Positions 1-8,627 of a DNA stretch of 64,000 nt are shown here, in pieces. The notes beneath the pieces were generated by a model that did not search any database, was not told the DNA's origin, and saw nothing but the letters and a program-made list of their open reading frames with translations. How positions within the stretch are numbered: position 1 is the stretch's first letter; every line of letters starts with the position of its first letter. Origin of the DNA: Georgenia yuyongxinii (GTDB taxonomy: Bacteria > Actinomycetota > Actinomycetes > Actinomycetales > Actinomycetaceae); the NCBI RefSeq assembly GCF_006352065.1, contig NZ_CP040915.1:2666001-2730000 (forward strand), read 5' to 3'. Position numbers and translations under genes: made by a program.

Positions 1-2
1 TG

Positions 3-356
3 CTCCTGGCCCGCGCGCTGGCCAGTCCCGCCCCGCTGCTGCTCCTGGACGAGCCGGGCGAGCACCTGGACCCTGTCACCGCGGACCGGCTCGTCACCGA
101 CCTGCTCCGTTCCGGCCGCGACACAGCCGCGCCCGACTCCGCCGTCGCTGGCGCCACCGGCGCCACACGCGGCGTCGTGCTCGTCACGCACCGGCTGGCC
201 GCTCTCGACGCCGCCGACGAGGTCATCCTGCTCGGTAGGCCCGACGGCGGCATGTCCGCCGGAGCGGCTACCGTGCTGGCACGGGGTTCGCACCGCGAGC
301 TCCTGGCCACGGTGCCGGCCTACCGATGGGCGGCCGAGCAGGAAGAGCAGGGATGA
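3..356 (+). CDS. cydC: ABC transporter ATP-binding C-terminus, probably CydC (partial)
   Basis: This is the 3' end of an ABC ATPase; the beginning lies outside the window. The visible part has the Walker B segment LLLLDEP, a D-loop (HLDP) and an H-loop histidine (VLVTHR). These are the end of a nucleotide-binding domain that hydrolyses ATP to drive export. The following GAF sensor kinase, whose ATG overlaps this stop (ATGA), is a common actinobacterial neighbour of cydDC, the cysteine/glutathione exporter needed for cytochrome bd assembly. The ABC assignment is clear. The CydC identity rests mainly on that neighbourhood and on the fusion-type C-terminus, so it is tentative. Confidence 0.6.
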   Translation, partial: LLARALASPAPLLLLDEPGEHLDPVTADRLVTDLLRSGRDTAAPDSAVAGATGATRGVVLVTHRLAALDAADEVILLGRPDGGMSAGAATVLARGSHRELLATVPAYRWAAEQEEQG

Positions 357-2167
357 ACCAGAGCGGTCAGCACGGCACCGACGGCGTCACGTCCCCGCAC
401 GCCACGGGCGGGACCGGCCGGGTGGACCCGCACGGCGGGCGCTACCCCCAGCTCGTCAACCCGCACGCCCAGCGCAGCGTCCCGCACGTCGACGGCACAC
501 GGCGCACCATGGACACCGACACCTCCTCCCTGCTGGGCGCGGCGATCAACGTCGCCTCGCACCTGGACATCACCGACGCCCTGCGCAACTTCGTCGACCG
601 CGCCGCGCGGCTCACCGGCGCCAAGTACGCCGCCCTGGGTGTCCTCGACGCACGCGGGGACACCACCGCGTTCGTGCAGGTGGGCGTCACCGAGGAGGAG
701 GTCGAGGTGCTCGGCCACCCGCCACGCGGCCGGGGCCTGCTCGGCGCCATCCCGGTGGACGGCCCCCTGCTCCTGGACGACCTGACCACGCACCCGGACT
801 TCGGCGGCTTCCCACCCGGCCACCCGCCCATGTACTCCTTCCTCGGGGTGCCGGTGCGGGTCCGTGAGCAGGTGTTCGGCCGGCTCTACCTCTCCGAGAA
901 GCCCGGCGGCTTCAGCGAGCGCGACGCCCTGGACATGATGAGCCTCGCCGAGGCCGCCGCGGTCTCCATCGAGAACTCGCGCCTGTACACCGAGGCCCGC
1001 AACCGGGAGCGGTGGATCAGCGTCAGCCAGGACATCACCACCACCCTGCTCGAAGGCACCGAGGAGGAGGAGGCCCTCGAGATGATCGCCGCGCGGCTGC
1101 GCGTGGTCGCCGAGGCCGATACCGCCCTGATCATCCTGCCGTCGGTGGGCGACGCGTGGGCGTGCGAGATTGCGGACGGCATGGGCGCGCGTGACCTCCT
1201 GGGCCTCGTCTTCCCGCCCGACGGACGCGCCATGACGGTGCTGAGGGAGGGGGCCGGCATGATGGTCGACTCCCTCACCCGGCTGCGCACGCTGCGGCTG
1301 AAGGAGCTCGCGCAGTTCGGGGCCGCGCTGTACGCGCCCATGATGCTGCGCGGCGAGGGCCGCGGCGTCATCCTCCTGCTACGCAAGATCGGCGCACCGG
1401 AGTTCGACGAGTCCGACCTGGCGATGGCCGAGTCCGTGGCGGGCCAGGCTGCCCTGGCCCTGGAGCTCGCCGCCGCGCGTCACGCCCAGGACGTCGCCTC
1501 GTTGCTCGACGAGCGCGCTCGCATCGGCCGGGACCTGCACGACCTCGCGATCCAGCAGCTCTTCGCCACCGGCATGCAGATCGAGAACGCGCGCGCCGAC
1601 ATGGCGGGCCGCGGTCAGCCGTACCTCGCCGGCCTCCTCGAGGACGCGCTCAGCGGGGTCGACGAGGCGGTCAAGCAGATCCGCGCCATCGTCCACTCGC
1701 TACGCGAGCCGGACACCGCCGTCGTGCTGGTCGAACGGCTGCGGCGGGAAGCCTCCCTGGCGCGCACCTCCCTGGGGTACGCCCCCTCGCTCATCATCGA
1801 CGTGGACGGGACCGTCATCGCCGGCGACGACGACGAGAGCGCCCTGGTCGACACGGTCGACAACCGCGTGGACGCCGACATCGCGGACGACGTCGTCGCC
1901 GTGGTCCGCGAGGGCATGTCCAACGCGGCCCGGCACGCCAAGGCCGCATCGGTCCAGGTGCGGGTGAGCGTGCTGGGCTACGGGCCCACCGGTCGCGTCG
2001 TCGTGGACGTGGAGGACGACGGCGCCGGGGTCGACCCGTCCGTGACCCGCCGCTCCGGCCTGGCGAACCTCGCCGCCCGGGCGCGCCGCCACGGTGGCAC
2101 CTTCGCGATCGGGGTGAACGAGCGCGGGCAGGGCAGCCTGATGAGCTGGCAGGCGCCGCTCACCTGA
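353..2167 (+). CDS. GAF-domain sensor histidine kinase (DevS/DosT-like)
   Basis: This is a cytoplasmic sensor kinase of about 604 residues. Two GAF domains lie at roughly residues 65-210 and 235-385. A HisKA_3 dimerisation segment follows, with the phosphoacceptor histidine in RDLHD (about residue 396). The HATPase domain has its N-box at NAARHA and a G-box at DDGAGV. No membrane segment is seen, so the signal is likely small-molecule, gas or redox, as in the DevS family. The ATG at 353 overlaps the stop of the preceding ABC gene and follows an AG-rich stretch. An internal ATG at 510 is an alternative. The link to cydDC suggests respiratory or redox sensing; that is inference. Confidence 0.85.
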   Translation: MNQSGQHGTDGVTSPHATGGTGRVDPHGGRYPQLVNPHAQRSVPHVDGTRRTMDTDTSSLLGAAINVASHLDITDALRNFVDRAARLTGAKYAALGVLDARGDTTAFVQVGVTEEEVEVLGHPPRGRGLLGAIPVDGPLLLDDLTTHPDFGGFPPGHPPMYSFLGVPVRVREQVFGRLYLSEKPGGFSERDALDMMSLAEAAAVSIENSRLYTEARNRERWISVSQDITTTLLEGTEEEEALEMIAARLRVVAEADTALIILPSVGDAWACEIADGMGARDLLGLVFPPDGRAMTVLREGAGMMVDSLTRLRTLRLKELAQFGAALYAPMMLRGEGRGVILLLRKIGAPEFDESDLAMAESVAGQAALALELAAARHAQDVASLLDERARIGRDLHDLAIQQLFATGMQIENARADMAGRGQPYLAGLLEDALSGVDEAVKQIRAIVHSLREPDTAVVLVERLRREASLARTSLGYAPSLIIDVDGTVIAGDDDESALVDTVDNRVDADIADDVVAVVREGMSNAARHAKAASVQVRVSVLGYGPTGRVVVDVEDDGAGVDPSVTRRSGLANLAARARRHGGTFAIGVNERGQGSLMSWQAPLT

Positions 2168-2203
2168 GGCGGTAGGTCAGCTGCTCAGGCGATAGGTCAG
2201 CTG
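2164..2203. repeat. 20-bp imperfect tandem duplication
   Basis: Two adjacent 20-bp copies (2164-2183 and 2184-2203) share the core TAGGTCAGCTG and differ at two bases. They fill the gap between the convergent sensor kinase and response regulator. The second copy contains the regulator's stop codon, so the duplication probably arose at the ends of the two genes. Confidence 0.8.
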
Positions 2204-2850
2204 CGCCAGCCGGCGGCCCGCTGACCGGCCACCCAGGCAGCGACCTGGGTGCGGCGCTGCAGGCCCATCTTGCTCAGCAGTGCGGTGATGTGGTTCTTCA
2301 CGGTCTTCTCGGCCACGCCGAGCCGATCGCCGATCTCCCGGTTGGACATCCCGTCCCCGATCAGCTCGAGCACCTTCCGCTCGGACGGCGTCAGGTCCGC
2401 CGTGGGGTCCTCGTGGTCGGCGCGGCGCCGGGTGACGGTGCGCTCGTCCAGGAGCGTGCGACCCGCGGCGACGGCCTTGATGACATCGGCGATCTCGGCG
2501 CCGCGCACGGTCTTGAGCAGGTACGCCTTCGCGCCGGCATTGAGCGCGGAGGCGAGAGCGTCGTCGTCGTCGAAGGACGTCAGCACGACGGGCCGGGCGT
2601 CCGGCACCTTCTCGCGCAGCGTGGCGATGATGTCGATGCCGGTGCCGTCGGGAAGCTGGAGGTCCACGAGGAGGACGTCGGGGCGCACCAGCTCGGCGCG
2701 GCGCACCGCCTCGGCCACCGACCCGGCCTCCGCAACGACCGAGAGCCCGTCGGCCCGGTCGACGATCTCCGCGATCCCGCGGCGCACGATCTCGTGGTCG
2801 TCGATGATCATGACGCGGATGTCGCGCTCACCCTGCTGTTCGTTTGGCAC
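2197..2850 (-). CDS. NarL/LuxR-family response regulator
   Basis: This is a two-domain regulator of about 217 residues. The receiver has the acidic pair IIDDHE and the phosphoacceptor aspartate at about residue 63 (LLVDLQLPDG). The conserved Thr and Lys are at VLTSFDD and LLKTV. The C-terminal LuxR-type HTH reads LTPSERKVLELI then KTVKNHI. The start chosen is GTG 2850, because a TATCCT -10 element lies 7 bases upstream, which suggests leaderless translation. An ATG at 2811 is the alternative. The gene is convergent with the GAF kinase rather than in an operon with it. It is the probable partner by family, but this is not proven. Confidence 0.85.
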   Translation of the reverse strand: MPNEQQGERDIRVMIIDDHEIVRRGIAEIVDRADGLSVVAEAGSVAEAVRRAELVRPDVLLVDLQLPDGTGIDIIATLREKVPDARPVVLTSFDDDDALASALNAGAKAYLLKTVRGAEIADVIKAVAAGRTLLDERTVTRRRADHEDPTADLTPSERKVLELIGDGMSNREIGDRLGVAEKTVKNHITALLSKMGLQRRTQVAAWVAGQRAAGWRS

Positions 2851-2939
2851 GGAACCGAGGATATCGAACGTTTCGTCCGCACGAGACGGGCTTTCCAGGG
2901 GTTTCGGTGCATTTCGGGCGTCGGCGGCGGTCGGGCCGC

Positions 2940-3965
2940 TCACACCGGTGGACGGCGCTGGCACCGTGGGCACGAGTAGGAGCTGCGGTTCATGAACTGC
3001 TCGCGGCGCACCGGCGCGCTGCACCGCGGGCACGGCATCCCGGCCCGCCCGTACACGGCCAGCGAGCGGGCGAAATACCCCGCGGCGCCCTCGACGTCGA
3101 CGTACAGCGCGTCGAAGCTCGTCCCGCCCACGGCGAGCGCCTCGCGCATGACGGCGGCGGCGTCGTCGAACAGGGTGCGCAGCCCTGCCACGGGCAGCCG
3201 GTCGGTGCGCCGCGTGCCGTGCAGCCGGGACCGCCACAGCGCTTCGTCGGCGTAGATGTTGCCGACGCCGGAGACGAGGCCCTGGTCGAGCAGGGCCCGT
3301 TTGACCTCGGTGACGCGGGCGCGGGTGCGGCGGACGAGCGCGGTCCGGTCGAGGGCGGGGTCGAGCAGGTCCCGGGCGATGTGGGCGACCGGGCCGGGCA
3401 GCACCGGTGCGTCGGAGCCGTAGCCGCCGGGGGCGCCGTCGTCGGTGGGCACGGTGGTGGCTGCCATGAGGTGACCGAACGTGCGCTGGTCGACGAACCA
3501 CAGCTGGCCGCCGTCGGCGAAGCGCAGCCGCACCCGCAGGTGCGCGGTGGTGGCCGGGATGGTCCGCACGAGGGTGGGTGGCTGGGTGGCGGTCAGGTCC
3601 ACCGGCCGCTCCCCCGGTGGCGCGAGGAAGGCGGCGACGGCGGACCCGTCCGGCGCGCCCACCCCACCGTCGCGGGCCTCGTCCGGCTCCTGGACGAGCA
3701 GCTGCCCGCTCATGCCCAGGTGCGCGAGCAGCGCCTCGTCGGGCGGGGCGGCCGCGTCCGTGCCGAGGGTGAGCCAGAGGTACTTGCCGCGGCGGACGGC
3801 GGCGGTGACGGTACGGCCGCGCACCCGTGCGACCAGCTCCGCCGCACCGCCGGCTTGACGGCGCACGGCCCGCGGGTGCAGGACGTCGACGTCGGCCACG
3901 GTGCGGCCGACCACGCGGGCGGCCAGGCCGGCGCGGACGGTCTCGACCTCGGGCAGCTCGGGCAT
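2940..3965 (-). CDS. mutM: Formamidopyrimidine-DNA glycosylase
   Basis: MutM removes oxidised purines such as 8-oxoguanine and FapyG from DNA and cleaves the abasic site. The 341-residue protein starts MPELPEVE, giving the catalytic Pro2 and Glu3 after Met removal. It has the conserved lysine in RRGKYLWL and the helix-two-turn-helix region with [12 protein letters not shown]. It ends in a zinc finger C-x2-C-x16-C-x2-C. It is longer than the usual 270-290 residues because of Pro/Ala/Gly-rich inserts around residues 95-125 and 170-190. It follows rnc by 67 bases on the same strand, as in many actinobacteria. Confidence 0.95.
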   Translation of the reverse strand: MPELPEVETVRAGLAARVVGRTVADVDVLHPRAVRRQAGGAAELVARVRGRTVTAAVRRGKYLWLTLGTDAAAPPDEALLAHLGMSGQLLVQEPDEARDGGVGAPDGSAVAAFLAPPGERPVDLTATQPPTLVRTIPATTAHLRVRLRFADGGQLWFVDQRTFGHLMAATTVPTDDGAPGGYGSDAPVLPGPVAHIARDLLDPALDRTALVRRTRARVTEVKRALLDQGLVSGVGNIYADEALWRSRLHGTRRTDRLPVAGLRTLFDDAAAVMREALAVGGTSFDALYVDVEGAAGYFARSLAVYGRAGMPCPRCSAPVRREQFMNRSSYSCPRCQRRPPV

Positions 3966-4032
3966 CAGCGGGCCCGCGGGGCCGGGCTTGGGCTCCTCGC
4001 GGTCCGGCGCAGGACCTCCGAAGGGCGCGCGC

Positions 4033-4842
4033 TCATGCCCGGGTGGAACCGTTCGCGCCGGTCGCGTCCGCGACGGCGTCGGCCACGACGGCGTCGTGCG
4101 CCGCCTCCGCCGCCCGCTCGGCGTCCAGGCGGGCGTAGGCGTCCTCCGCGGCGTTCTGCTCGGCGAGCTTCTTGGAGCTGCCCACTCCGGCGCCGGCCTC
4201 CTTGCCGCCGAGCTCGACGACGGCGGCGAAGGTGCGCGCGTGGTCCGGCCCGGTGCCGGAGACGATGTAGGCGGGGCTGCCCAGACCACGCTCGGCGGCG
4301 AGCTCCTGCAGCGAGGTCTTCCAGTCCAGGCCCGCCCCCAGGCGCTGCGCCTGGGTGAGGAGGTGGCCGACGAGATGTTCGACCACGGCGCGCGTGGGCT
4401 CGAGGCCGTGGCACAGGTAGGTCGCGCCGATGAGGGCCTCGACGGTGTCGGAGAGGATGGAGTCCTTTTCCCGGCCGCCGGTCACGAGCTCGCCGCGGCC
4501 GAGCAGGATGAACCCCCCGAGCCCCAGCTCGCGTGCCACCTGGGCGAGCGCGCGCTGGCTGACGGTCGCCGCGCGCATCCGGGCGAGGTCGCCCTCGGGC
4601 ACCCCCGGGTGGTGGCGGTAGAGGAACTCGGTCACGACGATGCCGAGCACCGAGTCGCCCAGGAACTCCAGGCGCTCGTTGGTGGGGATGCCGCCGGCCT
4701 CGTGGGCGAAGGAGCGGTGGGTCAGCGCGAGCACCAGCAGGTCGGGGTCGATCGTGGTGCCGAGCTGTTCCATCAGGACGTCGACGTCCTGGCGTGCCGG
4801 TGCCTCCGCCACCGTCTCGACCTTGCTCCGCCGTCGGGTCAT
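4033..4842 (-). CDS. rnc: Ribonuclease III
   Basis: RNase III cleaves double-stranded RNA in rRNA precursors and other transcripts. The 269-residue protein has the catalytic signature [13 protein letters not shown] near residue 55. The second acidic cluster ([10 protein letters not shown]) is near residue 130. A C-terminal double-stranded RNA-binding domain begins at [14 protein letters not shown]. An alanine-rich tail of about 35 residues follows. The ATG lies only 19 bases downstream of the DUF177 gene stop, with no room for rpmF, which many relatives carry between these two genes. Confidence 0.95.
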   Translation of the reverse strand: MTRRRSKVETVAEAPARQDVDVLMEQLGTTIDPDLLVLALTHRSFAHEAGGIPTNERLEFLGDSVLGIVVTEFLYRHHPGVPEGDLARMRAATVSQRALAQVARELGLGGFILLGRGELVTGGREKDSILSDTVEALIGATYLCHGLEPTRAVVEHLVGHLLTQAQRLGAGLDWKTSLQELAAERGLGSPAYIVSGTGPDHARTFAAVVELGGKEAGAGVGSSKKLAEQNAAEDAYARLDAERAAEAAHDAVVADAVADATGANGSTRA

Positions 4843-4861
4843 CGCGGGCCCCTCGCCGCGC

Positions 4862-5449
4862 TCACCGCGCCTCTCCCTGCTCCCCCGCGTGGCCGGTCCG
4901 CTCGGCGTCGGGGAGGAGTGAGCCGAGGGCGGACCAGCGCGGGTCGAGCTTTTCGTGGTGGTGGCCTGGCTCGGCGTCGTCGAGCCGCACCCCGCAGTCC
5001 GGGCACAGGCCCGCACAGTCCGGGCGGCACAGCGGCCGGAACGGCAGGGCGAGAACGACGGCGTCACGCACCGTGGGCTCGAGGTCGAGCTGGTCGCCGA
5101 CGAGCTCGGGCAGGTCCTCCGCCTCCTCGTCGCCCTCCTTGGCCAGCTCCGCCCGCTTGCCCGGGTAGTAGTACAGCTCGGAGATGTCCACGGTGACGGA
5201 GTCGTCGAGCTCGCGCAGGCAACGTGAGCACTCCGCCCGCACGGGGCCGGTGACCTCGCCGGTGACGAGCACGCCGTCGGAGACGGCCTCGAGGCGCAGG
5301 TCCAGCTGGAGGTCGGCGCCGGCGGGGACCGCGATGACGTCGGTGCCCAGGTCCGCCGGGGCGGGCACGGCGCGGTTGAGCTCGCGCATCAGGCCTGGCT
5401 GGCGGCCGAGGTCGTGCGTGCTGATCACGAAGGGTGATCGCGCGTTCAT
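4862..5449 (-). CDS. DUF177 (YceD) family protein
   Basis: This is a 195-residue YceD/DUF177 protein. The family is usually encoded beside rpmF, is linked to 23S rRNA and large-subunit maturation, and is cytoplasmic. It shows the central CSRC pair and the C-terminal Cys cluster [13 protein letters not shown], which probably binds zinc. The ATG is preceded by GGAGGAG. A short inverted repeat (GGCGCCC/GGGCGCC, 5470-5486) lies in the leader, and a TAGCAT -10-like element is at 5512-5517. The gene is first in a run with rnc and mutM. The molecular role of the family remains poorly defined. Confidence 0.9.
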   Translation of the reverse strand: MNARSPFVISTHDLGRQPGLMRELNRAVPAPADLGTDVIAVPAGADLQLDLRLEAVSDGVLVTGEVTGPVRAECSRCLRELDDSVTVDISELYYYPGKRAELAKEGDEEAEDLPELVGDQLDLEPTVRDAVVLALPFRPLCRPDCAGLCPDCGVRLDDAEPGHHHEKLDPRWSALGSLLPDAERTGHAGEQGEAR

Positions 5450-5544
5450 GGGGCTCCTCCGGGTGCAGTGGCGCCCTCTGGGCGCCTGGATGGTCCAGGA
5501 CCGACAGTCGATGCTACCCGTGGCGCGGGGCCGGTCCGGTGCGG

Positions 5545-6054
5545 CTACGCGCCGTCGTCGACCGTGTGCTTCGCGCGGGCGGCGAGCGCCTCCCGGCCGG
5601 CGCTGACCTGGCTAGCGATGGTGCCCAGCTCGATCTCGAGCTGGGCGAGCTTGCGGTCGCAGTAGTCGTCGGCGTCGGCGGCGAGGCGGGCGGCCTTGAC
5701 CCGGGCCTGGGCGACGATGTCCTCGGCGCGTTCCTGCGCCAGCGCCACCACCCGTTCGGCCGCGACGAGCCGCTCGGCCTCGGCCTCCGCCTGCGCCACG
5801 ATCTCCTGGGCCTTGTCCCGCGCACGCTCCAGGACGGCGTCGGCGTCGGCGACGATGTCGTCCGCGGCGTGGATCTCCGCCGGCACCACCCCGCGGGCCG
5901 CGTCGAGGAGGTCGAGGGTCTCGGCCTTGTTCACCAGCACGGATGCGGACATCGGCATGGCGCGGGCCCGCTCGACCATGTCGGTGAGCTCGTCGAGGAT
6001 CGAGATGAGCGACGCGCCGTCGTCCTCGACCTTGGGCGTGGTGGGGGCGGTCAT
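5545..6054 (-). CDS. sepIVA: SepIVA-like DivIVA-family coiled-coil protein
   Basis: This is a 169-residue protein dominated by a long Ala/Glu/Arg coiled coil from about residue 60 to 150, typical of small DivIVA-family proteins. Its place between coaD and DUF177/rnc matches mycobacterial sepIVA, which encodes a septum and pole-associated factor needed for cell division and elongation. The N-terminal part (residues 10-55) contains the DivIVA-like segment SILDELTDMVERARAMPMS. The ATG overlaps the coaD stop in an ATGA arrangement, so the two are translationally coupled. Orthology is inferred from synteny and architecture. Confidence 0.75.
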   Translation of the reverse strand: MTAPTTPKVEDDGASLISILDELTDMVERARAMPMSASVLVNKAETLDLLDAARGVVPAEIHAADDIVADADAVLERARDKAQEIVAQAEAEAERLVAAERVVALAQERAEDIVAQARVKAARLAADADDYCDRKLAQLEIELGTIASQVSAGREALAARAKHTVDDGA

Positions 6055-6554
6055 CTTCCATCTCCTGCGGGGTCGGCGGACGGGCTCAGGGCACGGTGGA
6101 GGGCGGCCGCGACGGCCGGCGGGACGAGGTCGTCGATCTCGCCGCCGTGACTGGCCACGTCCTTGACCATCGAGGACGCGATGTGGCCGAGGGTGGGGTC
6201 GCCCATGATGAAGACGGTCTCGATGCCGACCAGATGACGGTTCATCAGCGCCATCGCCTGCTCGTTGTCGAAGTCCGCGGCGCCGCGCAGGCCCTTGACG
6301 ATCGCCGCGGCACCGACGTCGGCGCAGAATCGGGCGAGCAGGCCCGGCACGAGCTCCACCCTCACGCCGTCGACGTCCGCGAGCGCCGCGCCCGCCAGCT
6401 CCACGCGCGTCTCAGCGTCGAACAGGTACCGCTTGGCCGGGTTGTGCGCGACGGCGACCACGACCTCGTCGAACATCTCTCGCGCGCGGCGCACGACGTC
6501 GACGTGTCCGAGGGTGATCGGGTCGAACGAACCCGGGCAGACCGCCAGACTCAT
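6051..6554 (-). CDS. coaD: Pantetheine-phosphate adenylyltransferase
   Basis: CoaD transfers AMP from ATP to 4'-phosphopantetheine, the penultimate step of coenzyme A synthesis. The 167-residue protein has the nucleotidyltransferase motif GSFDPITLGH near the N-terminus. It also carries the family motifs KGLR near residue 80 and SSMVKDV near residue 126. The start at MSLAVCPG is supported by a GGAGG about 9 bases upstream; a further upstream in-frame ATG lacks this. The gene is coupled to sepIVA by overlapping start and stop codons. Confidence 0.95.
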   Translation of the reverse strand: MSLAVCPGSFDPITLGHVDVVRRAREMFDEVVVAVAHNPAKRYLFDAETRVELAGAALADVDGVRVELVPGLLARFCADVGAAAIVKGLRGAADFDNEQAMALMNRHLVGIETVFIMGDPTLGHIASSMVKDVASHGGEIDDLVPPAVAAALHRALSPSADPAGDGR

Positions 6555-6587
6555 ACCCGTCCTCCCATGGTGCCCATGGGCCACACG

Positions 6588-7232
6588 TTAGCCCTGGTCG
6601 GCGTGGGGCTCGGCGAACCACATCACGGTGTCGCCGTAGGCGCGCCGCCCGGCCCGCCGCAGACCGGCGGGCCAGGTGGGCTCGGGGCTGCGTTTCGAGC
6701 GCTCGACGACCACGACGGCGTCCGGGGCCAGCCAGCCGTGGGCGGCCCCCGCGGTGCCGCGCGCGGCCAGGTCCGCGCCGTCGGGGCCGGCGCCGTCGGG
6801 ACCGGCACCCTCGGCCAGGCCTGCAAGGAGGGCGAGGACGCCGGCGAGGTCGTCCTCGGTGACGTCATAGGGGGGATCGAGCAGCACCAGGTGCGCGGTT
6901 GTGGGCGGCCCGGCGAGGTATGCCTGCACCTTCGCGGCGACCACGTCAACCCGCGCACCCAGGCCGAGGGCGATGGCATTGCGCCGGCACAGGTCCGCGG
7001 CCGGCTTGGCGGCCTCCACGAGTGTCACGTGCTCGGCGCCGCGCGACGCGGCCTCCAGGCCAAGGGCGCCGGAGCCGGCGTACAGGTCGAGCACGCAGGC
7101 GCCATCGACCACGCCGAGATGCTCGAGCCTGGAGAACAGCGCCTCGCGCACGCGCTCGGACGTCGGGCGGGTGCCGTTGCGCGGCACCTGGAGGGTGCGC
7201 CCGCCCGCGCTGCCCGCGACGATCCTGGTCAC
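6588..7232 (-). CDS. rsmD: 16S rRNA (guanine(966)-N(2))-methyltransferase
   Basis: RsmD methylates G966 of 16S rRNA in the 30S subunit. The 214-residue protein has the SAM-binding motif VLDLYAGSGALGLEA and the catalytic motif DPPY (about residue 119). It also has the N-terminal RIVAGSAGGRTL signature. A Gly/Ala/Asp-rich insertion sits around residues 140-165. GTG 7232 is preceded by TAGAGT (7239-7244) at leaderless spacing, so the gene appears to have its own promoter. That fits its separation from recG, its normal upstream neighbour. Confidence 0.93.
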   Translation of the reverse strand: MTRIVAGSAGGRTLQVPRNGTRPTSERVREALFSRLEHLGVVDGACVLDLYAGSGALGLEAASRGAEHVTLVEAAKPAADLCRRNAIALGLGARVDVVAAKVQAYLAGPPTTAHLVLLDPPYDVTEDDLAGVLALLAGLAEGAGPDGAGPDGADLAARGTAGAAHGWLAPDAVVVVERSKRSPEPTWPAGLRRAGRRAYGDTVMWFAEPHADQG

Positions 7233-7461
7233 CAGCCCACTCTAGGGTGGTCGCGGCAGGCCTTCTGGCACCGGCCGCGGGGCTGACCATGCGGAGCGTC
7301 CCGCGGAATGTCGCCCGCTCGAGCGGGTCGGCGTCGGCCACCAGCCGGATCATCCTCCCGGGATGAGCCCGCCCTCTCCCGGCGCGGCTAGCGTTTTCGA
7401 CGCATGGACCGAGGGGAACCCGCGCCCTGGGCCTGACCGACGCCGCAAAGGAGTGGTTGTG

Positions 7462-7872
7462 ATGGACTTCTGGGACGAGTTCTGGAACATCATCTGGTGG
7501 ACGCTGTGGTTCACGCTGTTCATCGCCTACCTGTTCGCCCTGTTCGCGATCATCACCGACATCTTCCGCGACAAGACCATGAACGGTTTACTCAAGGCCG
7601 TCTGGCTGATCTTCCTGCTCTTCTTCCCGATCATCACGGCCCTGATCTACGTGATCGCCCGCGGGAAGAGCATGGGAGAGCGCAACATGGAAGCCGCGGC
7701 GGCGCAGCAGCAAGCGACCGAGAGCTACATCCGCGGTGTCGCGCGCCCGAGCGCCGCCGAGGAGATCGCCAAGGCGAAGGAGCTCCTCGACTCCGGAGCC
7801 ATCACGGCGAGCGAGTACGAGGCACTGAAGGCGACGGCGCTGAGTGGTCGGCAGACCGCGGACATGAGCTAG
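7462..7872 (+). CDS. PLDc_N / SHOCT membrane protein
   Basis: This small membrane protein of 136 residues has two strongly hydrophobic, Trp/Phe-rich helices (about residues 8-35 and 42-64). This resembles the N-terminal domain found in cardiolipin synthases (PLDc_N), but no phospholipase domain follows. The C-terminus ([20 protein letters not shown]) is a SHOCT motif, an oligomerisation element of unknown detail. The ATG is set by AAAGGAG 8 bases upstream. It is likely a cell-envelope stress protein. It stands alone, facing away from rsmD, and ends at a clear terminator. Confidence 0.8.
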   Translation: MDFWDEFWNIIWWTLWFTLFIAYLFALFAIITDIFRDKTMNGLLKAVWLIFLLFFPIITALIYVIARGKSMGERNMEAAAAQQQATESYIRGVARPSAAEEIAKAKELLDSGAITASEYEALKATALSGRQTADMS

Positions 7873-7886
7873 CAGCAAGACCAGGC

Positions 7887-7921
7887 CCGGTCGGGGGGAC
7901 CGCCGCGGTTCCCCCGACCGG
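7887..7921 (+). terminator. Rho-independent-type terminator hairpin
   Basis: A 15-bp stem (CCGGTCGGGGGGACC with its complement, one mismatch) surrounds a GCCGC loop just after the PLDc_N/SHOCT gene. It is followed by TCTCTCGT rather than a clean U tract. It also lies downstream of the convergent hexapeptide gene, so it may serve both strands. Confidence 0.75.
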
Positions 7922-7997
7922 TCTCTCGTGGCGCGGCCTGGTCCCCAGACCGTCATGCGGTGAGATGCGGACTGTCGGCCACCGCGGCGCGGTGAGG

Positions 7998-8420
7998 CTA
8001 CGCGGCGGTGCGGAACCTGCTCGTCCGGTACCCGGGCGTCGGCGGGGCCACCCGGGCGCCGGTGGGCACGACGGTGTCCGGCGCGACCTCGGCGCGCCGG
8101 TCCAGCCGCGCCGAGGCACCGACACGCGCACGGTCACCCACCCGTGCCCTGCTCCCGACGACGGCGCCGGGCCCGATGTGGGCGTCCTTCCCCACGACCG
8201 CCCGCTCACCGACGATCGCCCATCGGTCGATCCAGGCCTGCGGCCCGACGTAGGCGTGCGCGTGCACCCGCGCGCCGGGGTCGACGTAGGCGCTCGCGTC
8301 GATGTAGGCGGTGTGGTGGACGACCGCCGTCGACTCGACGAGGCCGCCGCCGTTCTCGTGGTGGGAGTACCGGCGCAGGACGCCGTCGTCGTCCTCGAAC
8401 TCGACGCGCTTGGCCCGCAT
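7998..8420 (-). CDS. Left-handed beta-helix (hexapeptide) protein
   Basis: This 140-residue protein consists largely of hexapeptide repeats between about residues 28 and 125 (for example [18 protein letters not shown]). That pattern forms a left-handed parallel beta-helix as in trimeric acyltransferases and carbonic-anhydrase-like proteins. No transferase catalytic histidine loop or clear metal triad can be assigned, so the substrate is unknown. It is divergent from the luciferase-like oxidoreductase across a 207-bp intergenic region. Confidence 0.75.
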   Translation of the reverse strand: MRAKRVEFEDDDGVLRRYSHHENGGGLVESTAVVHHTAYIDASAYVDPGARVHAHAYVGPQAWIDRWAIVGERAVVGKDAHIGPGAVVGSRARVGDRARVGASARLDRRAEVAPDTVVPTGARVAPPTPGYRTSRFRTAA

Positions 8421-8627
8421 GGCTCGCCCCCTTCAAGTCGTATGTCCCGAACCCGCAGGTCCGGTTTCGCACACCTGTTCAACGCACACCGCTGGGGCGG
8501 TGTTCCAGTCCGCCTGTTCGCCCGTGACGGCCGGCACGGGCGTTGGCGGCGGTCAAGCTCGCCGACGTACGGTGCGAGGAGTTCTCGCATGCCTTCGGGT
8601 GTGCCCGTCCGTCCTCAGGAGCGCCGC

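Noticed and set aside
2844-4358. Long plus-strand open frame opposite mutM and rnc
   Set aside because: It is a shadow of clear minus-strand genes; its translation is Arg/Gly/His-rich without any domain, typical of antisense frames in GC-rich DNA.
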